Shown in pieces: positions 39,468 to 48,270 of a DNA stretch of 64,000 bases. Within the stretch, counting starts at the first letter, position 1. Each line of letters starts with the position of its first letter. The translations under genes were made by a program, and so were the position numbers. Source of the stretch: Tetraselmis striata (taxonomy: Eukaryota; Chlorophyta; Chlorodendrophyceae; Chlorodendrales; Chlorodendraceae); assembly GCA_006384855.1 (NCBI GenBank), contig VCJN01003041.1:1-64000 (forward strand), written 5' to 3'. The notes below the pieces were generated by a model. The model was given only the letters and a program-made list of their open reading frames with translations. It searched no databases and was not told the origin of the DNA.

Positions 39468-40616
39468 TGCGGGGGCGGGGGGACCACGCCCGCCCCGCCC
39501 CCCCCGCCCCCCCTCGCCGCCAGCCGCTCCCGCCTGGGGGGGTGGGGGGGGGGGGGGGGGGTAAGGGGGCGGGGGCTACTGCTTGTTCTTGTTCTTGCGT
39601 GCCCGGGGGACCCTCCGCTTCGACGATCTCGCTGCCTCCGCCTCCGCCTCCGCCTCCGCCTGCGCCTCCGACTCCGCCTCCGACTCCGCGACCGTCAGTT
39701 TCTTACCTCGGCGTTTCTTCACTGGCCTCTTCCGCTTCTTGTCATCCGTCAGTGTCTTCACCACCCCGGGAGGCTGTGCCGTCGACGACGCCGCCATGAG
39801 CTTCCTTACCTTCGCGTCGGGACGCCCCCTGTGCCCAGACACCCACAACAAGCCACAATCGTTTCGCCTTTAAGCGGCTGAGGATGCGGCCTCCTCGGCC
39901 ACCACGAGTTGCGCCGCTGGCACTGTGGAAGCCTTGGCGTTGAGGTGGGCCTTACGGCGCTCCCGGACGAACCTGCGCGCGGCACAAGTTAGCCACGAGT
40001 GGGTGCGTGCTAATGCGGAGGATGGAGTGTTTTGTTGCGCGCCCACCTTGTCACGCGTTTCCTCATGTCTTTCTCGTCCTCCTCGATGCCGGCGGCGCGG
40101 ACACGCGAGACAACAAGGCTCGCCGCCCACTTTTGCCCGGGGGGGCGAGGTCGGCCATGGCGCTGTGAGCGGTGAAGGGGGGGGGGGGGGGGCGGGGGGG
40201 GGGGGGGGCGGCCGAGGTGGAGAAACTAACACCCAGTCGACGACCGCCTTCCGCAGCAGTCAACGACACATCGGAGGCGAGGAGCAGCGCGCCACTACTA
40301 TTTATATGCACGTATTGTCAAGAGCTAGTCGGTGCGGCATTGTGTCGGTGTAATTTCGCAATGTTTATTGTTGAAACGAAGTAGCACGGCGTAATGGATA
40401 CGGCGAGTGAATCCGGGATAATGTGTGCGACGAATGTGCGCGCGCAGCGTTGTGCGGCGGTGTGCGGCGGTGTGCGGCGGTGTGCGGCGGTGTGCACCGA
40501 TGTTAATATAGTGTGAATATTATATCGGCCGTAGACGATCAGGTCTGGCAGCACCGCCCGTGCTTGTAAATAAGCGACAATGGGTCTAGTCTCCCGCTAG
40601 TCTGTGCACCGCAAGT
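39071..40616. other. Intergenic segment with G runs and a possible small minus-strand gene remnant
   Basis: Very long G runs lie at about 39438-39467, 39545-39561 and 40179-40208. On the minus strand, phrases such as VRERRKAHLNAKASTVP (stop near 39870) and, further on, KKRKRPVKKRRGKKLTV with an EAEAEAEA tract (stop near 39576) suggest exons of a basic, low-complexity protein. A GT-AG junction near 40047/39975 is plausible but no complete model could be built. A 10-bp repeat GTGTGCGGCG runs about four times at 40445-40496. Confidence 0.35.
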
Positions 40617-41760
40617 GCACTCCGCAAGCCTCGCCTCCATCCGCGTCGGAACCGGTAGTAAGTGTTGTTGTGTGCGCACATCGTGACAACATTACACGGT
40701 GGCAATTGCAATTATTAGCGGTGGATAATGTGAAGGCGTTTTCGAAATCGACAGAGAATGTGGCGGTGCTGGCGGAGTGCATTGGCGGTGCATAGAATAG
40801 CGTGTTGCTGAGGTTTTGGCTGCATCGGACGCCGTATTCCCACCCATCCGGCACGGAATGTCCGGTTTTCACACATTTGTGTGTTAATAAAGCAGTGTGA
40901 ATATTACGCGTATTTTACGCTGGGTGGATGGGCATCCGGCGTCCGATGCACCCCAATTATTTGCAGCACGCTACTCTACGCACCCCCAACGCACTCCGCA
41001 AGCCTCGCCTCCATCCGCGTCGGAACCGGTAGTAAGTGTTGTTGTGTGCGCACATCGTGACAACATTACACGGTGGCAATTGCAATTAGCGGTGGATAAT
41101 GTGAAGGCGTTTTCGAAATCGACAGAGAATGTGGCGGTGCTGGCGGAGTGCATTGGCGGTGCACAGAATAGCGTGTTGCTGGGGTTTTGGCTGCATCGGA
41201 CGCCGTATTCCCACCCATCCGGCACGGAATGTCCGGTTTTCACACATTTGTGTGTTAATAAAGTGTGAATATTACGCGTCTTTTACGCCGGGTGGGTGGG
41301 CATCCGGCGTCCGATGCACCCCAATTATTTGCAGCACGCTACTCTACGCACCCCCAACGCACTCCGCAAGCCTCGCCTCCATCCGCGTCGGAACCGGTAG
41401 TAAGTGTTGTTGTGTGCGCACATCGTGACAACATTACACGGTGGCAATTGCAATTAGCGGTGGGTAATGTGAAGGCGTTTTCGAAATCGACAGAGAATGA
41501 GGCGGTGCTGGCGGAGTGCATTGGCGGTGCACAGAATAGCGTGTTGCTGGGGTTTTGGCTGCATCGGACGCCGTATTCCCACCCATCCGGCACGGAATGT
41601 CCGGTTTTCACACATTTGCGTGTGAATATATATAGTGTGAATATTACGTAGGCGTCTTTTACGCTGGGTGGATGGGCATCCGGCGTCCGATGCACCCCGA
41701 ATCTCACCAACACGCTACTCTACGCACCCCCAACGCACTCCGCCAGCCCCGCCTCTTTCC
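40617..41760. repeat. Satellite-like tandem repeat, ~370-bp unit, about 3 copies
   Basis: The word TCCGCAAGCCTCGCCTCC recurs at 40621, 40995 and 41363, with a diverged fourth start at 41739, giving unit lengths of 374, 368 and 376. Units are nearly identical (for example GCGTTTTCGAAATCGACAGA in each). Each unit contains an imperfect inverted pair, CATCGGACGCCG-CCCACCCA and GGTGGGCATCCGGCGTCCGATG, about 70 bp apart and flanking CACACATTTGTGTG. Open frames of about 120 codons recur on both strands but no protein family is visible, so coding is not claimed. Confidence 0.9.
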
Positions 41761-42467
41761 GCGCAGGTCCTACGTTCCATTGTATGTATATACATACGTA
41801 CATGTACTGCTCCGAAACCAGCCCAAACTTAATGAGTGCACAAGTGTAAATGGGGGGGGGGGGGGGGGGTGGGGGGGGGATGTGGCGGCGGGGCATCCAC
41901 TCACACATACCCCGGCGATGCATGACAAATATTACATGCCGTGGCGGGTCGGCGGGCCGACCCGGCGGGCCGACCCGGCGGGGGGGGGGGGGGGGGGGGG
42001 CGTCTATTCAACTACACGTGCGACAGTGTCGTTTCGTGGAGCAGTATATGTGCCCGGCCTCATTTATACCGCCCCCTACCTGCGCTGCATGGTCTACCCC
42101 TACGAATTACTTAGCACAAACCGCCATTACTTAATAGGAACCTAGCACAGCCAGGCTTATATGCCCGCTTTCCCGATCAACTTCTACGCACTTTCCGTCC
42201 CTCAACCGCCGGACATGGGGGTTAAGCCGCCAGCCTCGGCAGTTGCTTAGCCAGACTTGGCATCCCGTACCGTGTCCATGGCTTCGCAGCTCTGCCGCTG
42301 GCACACGCCGAGTCCGGCGCTTGCTGCCGCGGGGTTGCGCACGCATGCACGCACGGTAATACGCCGCCGACGCCGCCACGCTTACTTCCACCACCTTCGC
42401 CAGCCGCAGCTTCGCACGCCTTTCCGCCGACATACGAAACGCACGAATCCCCCCCCGTCCCCGCGTC
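41761..42467. other. Intergenic segment with two G runs
   Basis: G runs lie at about 41851-41868 and 41980-42000, with a short GGCGGGCCGACCC repeat between them. No gene is recognised. Confidence 0.5.
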
Positions 42468-42661
42468 ATGTATATTATATTCGAGGCGACTATGCGGGGC
42501 GCAGCACACGCCGCGGCGTGGGTCGGCGGAGCGACAGGCGGCGGGAGCCCTAATGGCCGGGCAGTATCCACACCCACACAGGCACCGCCGCTCACCTCCG
42601 ACGCGGATGAACCGCCTCCCAAAGGAAACATGCCGGTTGGTGGTAAGCCCAGCAGGCGTGC

Positions 42662-43363
42662 GTGGGGTGCCGGCGCCGGTACTGGTGCGACGGAGCTGTC
42701 GCGTCAGGAACCGCACCGCATGTGGAGCAACACATGGCGGTGCCGGCCCCACCTATGTCTAGGGCCACCTCCTCACAACACCCCGCCACGACGGCGTCGG
42801 CCACCGCCGACGGCGCCGTTGCGGGGGGGGACGCCCTGCCAGGCGACGATGATGCGCCTGGTGCGCCGCGTCAGGAGGCGGAGGAGGCCGTGGTCGAGGC
42901 GACTGATCGGGCTGAGGGGGTTGTCGAGGCGAGCGAGGCTGCGCTCGCGCCACCCGCCCCGCAGCCACCTGCGGGACATGCCGACTTGCTCGTCGCCATG
43001 TTGACCGGAGCACTACGAGCAGTGGCGGGAGGCGGCCACATGCACTATCATGTGCGTGTCCTGGCCGGACGCCCGTCATGCGTGGACTGCGGCCAACGGA
43101 CGGACTGGGAGTGTTGCTGCGACGGCACCCCGGCTTTGTGCGGCCCCAAGTACCCATGCATGGCGACCCATCAGCGGGCAGTCCCCTGCCCGACCACGGC
43201 CACGAAGAGGGCGGAGTTCCGCCATGTCAGGGACGCGTTCCACGACGCGACTCGCGCCGCCGTGTGTGAGGCTTCCGAGAAGGCACGCGCGGCTGGTAGG
43301 GTGCGCAGGGTGAGGCGGCGGACGGCCCAGGAGCTGAAGGAGAGCGAGACATGCCGTCAGTGA
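42662..43363 (+). CDS. Cys-rich zinc-finger-like ORF, possible transposase C-terminus
   Basis: An open frame of 233 codons ends in a cluster CVDCGQRTDWECCCDG, followed by LCGPKYPCMATHQ. This is a C-x2-C, C-x-C, C...C-x3-H arrangement like the small zinc fingers that close piggyBac-type and other DDE transposases. The N-terminal 110 residues are Ala/Glu-rich and may be read by chance or from an intron. The plausible start is MAVPAPPMSRATSS, about 24 codons in. After the finger comes a basic helical tail. No DDE catalytic region was found upstream, so this may be a fragment of a DNA transposon or an unrelated finger protein. Confidence 0.35.
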   Translation: MGCRRRYWCDGAVASGTAPHVEQHMAVPAPPMSRATSSQHPATTASATADGAVAGGDALPGDDDAPGAPRQEAEEAVVEATDRAEGVVEASEAALAPPAPQPPAGHADLLVAMLTGALRAVAGGGHMHYHVRVLAGRPSCVDCGQRTDWECCCDGTPALCGPKYPCMATHQRAVPCPTTATKRAEFRHVRDAFHDATRAAVCEASEKARAAGRVRRVRRRTAQELKESETCRQ

Positions 43364-43406
43364 GGTCGGGCGCAATGTCATTGGGTGGGGCACACGGACG
43401 TGTAAC

Positions 43407-43720
43407 ACTTGCACTTTGCGCGTACTGCTGGGTTACATCCAGGCTGCGTCACACTATGCAACCGGAAAGGCTGCGTTGCTACTGCAAACGATGCGACGCC
43501 TCACTCTGTAGCAACCGCTGCCGCGCCTATCCCACAGCCGCTGCCCCCCCCCCCCCCCCCCCCCCGCGCGGGATCCCCGCCATCAGCAGCTTGCACTTGC
43601 ACTTTGCGCGTACTGCTGGGTTACATCCAGGCGGCGTCACACCGGAAAGGCTGCGTTGCTACTGCAAACGATGCTACGCCTCACTCGGTAGCAACCGCTG
43701 CCCCGCCCATCCCACTCGGG
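43407..43720 (+). repeat. Direct duplication of ~135 bp around a C run
   Basis: Segments starting at 43407 and 43595 share ACTTGCACTTTGCGCGTACT, GGTTACATCCAGGC, CCGGAAAGGCTGCGTTGCTA and ACTGCAAACGATGC in order, 188 bp apart, separated by a poly-C tract of about 19. One frame reads the Cys-rich RLRCYCKRCDASLCSNRC twice with changes. Whether it is coding is unclear. Confidence 0.75.
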
Positions 43721-44248
43721 ATGCTGAGAGCAGCTAAAGGGCACCGGGGGCGGGGCAAGAGGGAGCAGGGCCAATGATTGTGGAAGAGCGGGGACCCGCT
43801 TGCATGCCATCGTATTATATCTTGCACAATATCTGTTGCTGCACTCATATCTCACATCACTAGCTTAGCTATAGTGATTCCCCCCCCCCCCCCCCCCCCC
43901 CGCACCGCGTACGCACAAGCCTGGGTATACGCATCAACTGCCCGCCGGGATGAGAAACTGGTATTGGTAGTGTGTCTGTGGGGTGGAGGGGGGGCAAAAG
44001 AGCTGCCAATTGCTGCCAAGCTGGTGCGTTACATTGGGGCAGGCGCTGGGCAGACAATTGGGGCTCGCTTCAGAGCATTGTCTAGTGCCTATGCGGCTGC
44101 GCCGCCTCCGCCGCATGCAGACTCTGCGGGCTCACCAGCACCGCCACCTCAGTCATGCGGCCCTGCATCCCGCAGCCCGCCGCCGTCAGCCAGATCAGAG
44201 GTATCCAGAAGCCAGTGCTGGGGTTGTTGCGGCATGACCGCATAGTTT
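43721..44248. other. Intergenic segment with a poly-C tract
   Basis: A C run lies at about 43880-43900. No gene or other structure is recognised. Confidence 0.5.
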
Positions 44249-46080
44249 TCAGCGGCTGCCGTCCACAGCTTGTAATGCATCCCTTTCCGCCGATTCCGCT
44301 GTATGCGCTGTCTTGGCGCCGCGCTGCCCCGGCCGCCGCGCCTTGGCGCCGCGCTGCCCCGGCCGCCGCGCCTTGGCGCCGCGCTGCCCCGGCCGCCGCG
44401 CCTTGGCGCCGCGCTGCCCCGGCCGCCGCGCCTTGGCGCCGCGCTGCCCCGGCCGCCGCGCCTTGGCGCCGCGCTGCCCGGCCGCCGCGCCTTGGCGCCG
44501 CGCTGCCCCGGCCGCCGCGCCTTGGCGCCGCGCTGCCCCGGCCGCCGCGCCTTGGCGCCGCGCTGCCCCGGCCGCCGCGCCTTGGCGCCGCGCTGCCCCG
44601 GCCACCGCGCCTTGGCGCCGCGCTGGGTATCGAGTCCTCCCCTCCCTAGTGAGCGCGTCCACCTGCGCCTTGCGCTCGGGGCCGTCCTCCTCCGTCACCA
44701 CATTCTGCAACCCCCACCGCGTGACGAACCACGCAGCTCCTTGCATGCGCTTGTACATGTGCCCAAGCACCGCCTGGGGACGCGAAGCTCCTTCTCGGTC
44801 ATGATCGCCTTCACCCGGGCCTCCTCGAGCAGCGGACCGGCGTTAAGAATGGAAAACGTTTCCATGTGGTGCAAGCAGTCCTCCATGACCCAGCCGGACT
44901 ACACCGTCACCTTGCCTGACTCTGCAGTCATGGAGGGGAATGCCGTCACGCTCACGCCCACGCCCACGCCCACGCCCGGGGGGGGGGGGGGGGGGGTTAC
45001 CTTTCGATTCTTGGACACTGCAAACGAAGGGCGCAACCCGCGTTCAAAGTTGCTGGGTATCGGGACTAAAGCCTGGCGCCGGTCTTCCTGCTTCATAGCT
45101 CGGAATCCAATGTGGCCCTGCACGGTGACAAATTTCCTCCAGAAGTCCCTTCCCAAGCCAAAAAAAAACAGGTGGAACGGCGCGAGGGGGAAGAGGTTGA
45201 TCATGCTGACATAGCCCAGGACCACATGCACATGGCACACGCCATGGCAGCCAGTGTTCTGCTTGGCCTCCGCCAGCCGGGTTGTGTTGAACGCACGCCG
45301 GGCAAGGTGCGTGATTCACTGGACAAGTCATCGCCTTCATGGACGGTTACCAAGCGAGCCTCCCCGTCCGCATCCACAGGGGGGTGCTCCTGGGCAGCCG
45401 CCATAGCCTCCACAACCTGCCACGCCGACCGGGCGGGTGCGTGTGATTCCATACAACCGCAGTTGAGTGGTGCCACCAGCACGCAGGCCGGGCCCACTCA
45501 CCTCTGAACGCAGAAGGTCCACAATGTCACCGTCCTCGAAAACAGCGCGCCACTGGGTCGCCCCGCCGTAGTCCTCCAACACCCACTCGGTAACGACGCC
45601 GGTTATCACGCCGTAGTGCCATACTCCCCGGAACTTCTTGGCGATGACCTTCATGTAGAAGTCGCCGGGATCGCCTTTCCATATCACGCCCTCATCGCGG
45701 GTTCGACGCCCGCCGGCGGCCACGCAGGCGCGTCGATGTCCATACCGTCTTCGCCAACGGGGTCCTCCCCCACGCCCATCACATCGTCCACCTTCGAGCC
45801 GCCGTCGTCCGAGACCGGCGCCGGCGGGCCGTTTCCGACGGCTGCAGCTACTCCTGCTGCCGCGCTTGTTGCTGCTGTTGCTGCTGCTGCTGCCGCCCCT
45901 GCTGCTGCTGCTTGTGATAAGGCGGCCTTGCGGCGCAACTTAGCCGCACGCTTCAACGAGTGGCTACAGTTCGGGAATTTTAGGAAGTGCCGCTCTCGCG
46001 CCGTCCTTTCACTACTACCCGTCACGATGCCCGTGGCAGTGCTTGCATGTGTACACGCCATCCTTCGACACACTCGCTAT
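44249..46080 (-). pseudogene. Unclassified spliced gene or remnant with a Tudor-like segment
   Basis: The minus strand holds several protein-like stretches. One (about 45690-45505) reads FYMKVIAKKFRGVWHYGVI then WRAVFEDGDIVDLLRSE, the beta-barrel pattern of Tudor/SGF29-like domains (W..V.YEDGD.ED), and ends at a good GTGAGT donor. The next acceptor-bounded stretch reads VVEAMAAAQEHPPVDADG, and a later one FGLGRDFWRKFVTVQGHIGF. An Ala/CTG repeat (AAAAATAATSAAAG) lies upstream and a G/C run plus the 30-bp minisatellite lie downstream. The parts could be exons of a host gene or of a decayed DNA transposon. I could not make one continuous model. Confidence 0.35.
44312..44627. repeat. 30-bp GC-rich minisatellite, about 10.5 copies
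   Basis: The unit begins CTTGGCGCCGCGCTGCCCCG and ends GCCGCCGCGC. Copies are nearly identical; one is a base shorter, so reading frames switch within the array. ORFs on both strands (for example repeated ARRQGAAAG) are open because the unit is stop-free in most frames. Confidence 0.95.
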
Positions 46081-47122
46081 CCATCCCTTTGCCGGCATGC
46101 CTGCTGCCGCGCGCGGGGGGCGGGGGGGGGGGGGGGGGGGTTGAGAGTTGGGGTGGATGTAACCCACCACCGGCAGGCAACACAGATGCGAGTGCGCGGC
46201 TGTCCGCGCTTGATTCAACGGTGAGCGGCGGTGACCGTGAGGCGACCCCGTACTTCATGCGCGTGCTGGGGCGTTACACAATCATCAGCAGTTAGGGCGG
46301 CTGCATTAAAACGCGCACCTACGAACACCACCTACCGCCTACCACCTACCGTACCACCTACATCCGCCCACACCTCCGCCCGTCGTGCCGCACATCGCGG
46401 CACACCGCGGGGTCAGCGGTCAGCGATGTGCGGTCAGCGATGTGCGGCGATGTGCAATGAGTGCGTACATCCGCCTGTACTTAGCCCGGGTGCTCCGCGT
46501 CGGCGGGCGACACGCGAGCCCGCGTGCGCATATCAATTTGATGAAATTATGGAAACGAGAAATTCATATAGTACTTTACAGGTCGCGCGCGATAGTCGTC
46601 GCTACTGGGTATGAAATCCACGTCCCTCGTCCGTCCCGTATCGTCCCCGTATGTCGTCGTTCGTCACCAGTAGGGCACATTTACGTCACATCTGAATCTC
46701 ACAGTGCTGGTCGTTCGACGACCGCTTCCCGACTAGCGAGACATGTCCTCGAGCTGGGTATGGGGCATCACTTCTGCGTGGCTTGTATACGAGACCTTGC
46801 ATGTCACGAAGACACGAGCTCTGTCGCGGCGGGCCCCCATGGTAGTGGACAGAGGAAGATGGGGACATACAAGCCTCATGGTGCTTTCAAGCATACAACG
46901 AAACAACATGCGGGAGCAACGATACCCGGGATGGCTGCGTCGGGAACCGCGCGCGGGGTGGTGCCGTACATGCGTACGGCAACTTCCGCCGGACGATGAA
47001 ATTGCAGAGGAGCGGTACAGGCACGCCAGGTGGGCAGAGTAGCACCGTAATGGTGCCGTACCGCGCCTGCTAATGCCGCCGTAATGTTATGCTGTACAGA
47101 AAAAAATTCAGTGGTGCGTCGC
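46081..47122. other. Intergenic segment with dispersed repeat member 2
   Basis: A G run lies at about 46123-46140. GCGATGTGCGG-type short repeats lie at 46393-46455. Bases 46684-46705 (GTCACATCTGAATCTCACAG) are an inverted match to 38523-38545. Bases 46850-47085 are the partner of the repeat at 37790-38030. No gene is seen. Confidence 0.5.
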
Positions 47123-47431
47123 TGTAAGGATACTGCGCAAAACGCACCAGGCACTGGGTACCCACATGGGGATTTGTGTGGTACATATCCTTACACTCCA
47201 CCCCCCCCATAGGATGGAGGACCTCCTCCAGCAACGTTTCGGCTTGGATTCGGTGGCGATCCGCGGATCGCGGGTCGTCCAACATTGCGGGATATCATAT
47301 CATATTTTATGGTTCTCCGCGGGATCGAACCCGGATCCGCGTGCGTAGAAGCACCAACTGTAAGGATACTGCGCAAAACGCACCAGGCACTGGGTACCCA
47401 CATGGGGATTTGTGTGGTACATATCCTTACA
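47123..47431 (-). mobile_element. TRIM/SMART-like miniature LTR element, copy B (fossil, looks whole)
   Basis: It has the same length and layout as copy A at 38762: 73-bp terminal repeats at 47123-47195 and 47359-47431, the same 163-bp internal region with candidate primer-binding site and purine tract on the minus strand, and no ORF. It has its own 5-bp duplication GTCGC at 47118-47122 and 47432-47436, different from copy A. The two copies are therefore separate insertions and not part of one segmental duplication. The near-identity of both repeats and copies suggests recent movement. Confidence 0.78.
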
Positions 47432-47436
47432 GTCGC

Positions 47437-48257
47437 TGTGTATTGATACTGTAGGCCTGTTGCCGAGTTGATGACGTTGTCGCGTGCTGTACGAGTAAGG
47501 GTTAGTTCTGTTTGTAGTGCGCATGTGTAACAAAAAAATCAATCCTTATGTGAGGGTATAGGATATATCACCTCTCCGTCGCTGTTAGTTCTGCTGTAGT
47601 GCGCTTTTGTGAAAGCCCTGATGTAATATAAAGATGCCTTTGTGGTTAGACGAGTACCCCGTTAAGTCGTTCGCTTCGTATGCGGTTGGCTCAGTGTTCG
47701 ATTCCCGGCGGCGGTGATGGTTATAAACCTCACTGCTATCTCCGCCCCGGGTTTCGGATATCTGTGTCCATGCCGGGTGCGGGGTTAGCGGTGCGGGGGC
47801 TTGGCAGGTAAGTGCCGTTGTACTTACCTGCTTACTTCACTCGCCTAATGTCCGAACGATATAACGTGAACTATCACGTTCGTTCGCCACATCCGCAAAA
47901 GATGCCTGATGTAATATATGTTTCACCTGTGCGTCTTCTCATGTTACTGCTTCCACCCCGCAGTCGCTGTAGAGGACCTTTCTGATTGCCTTTTTTTTTT
48001 GGGTGATTTCCGATATCGCCTTCTGCTGCTAGCTCATGTAAGCTAATATATCCTCATATCCCTCACACCTTACGAGTCGCGGATGTCGGCTGTACAAGTA
48101 AGTCGCGGCTGTTGTGCTGTATATCAGTCGCGGGTACTCGCTACGAGAACTCCACGAGTAAAATCATTATAATAATATAAACGCAAATACTGGTACGGGG
48201 GACTCGTACCAATATAGGGTTAAATGAGCTAGCTGCAAAAGGCGATCATGATCCAGT
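47437..48257. other. Intergenic segment with tRNA-like sequence
   Basis: At about 47640-47720 (+) an A-box-like TGGTTAGACGAG, an anticodon-arm-like TCGCTTCGTATGCGG and a B-box-like GTTCGATTCCC occur in order and at tRNA-like spacing, but the T and acceptor stems do not pair well. It may be a degenerate tRNA or the head of a SINE. The rest shows no gene. Confidence 0.35.
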
Positions 48258-48270
48258 AGGAAATACTGGT

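Noticed and set aside
40604-41713. A protein-coding tandem gene family in the ~370-bp repeat
   Set aside because: Both strands are open, conservation is equal in and out of frame, and no start, splice site or family supports expression.
44155-45214. Long ORFs on both strands at the minisatellite
   Set aside because: The 30-bp GC-rich unit has no stops in most frames, so ORF length is not evidence of coding.
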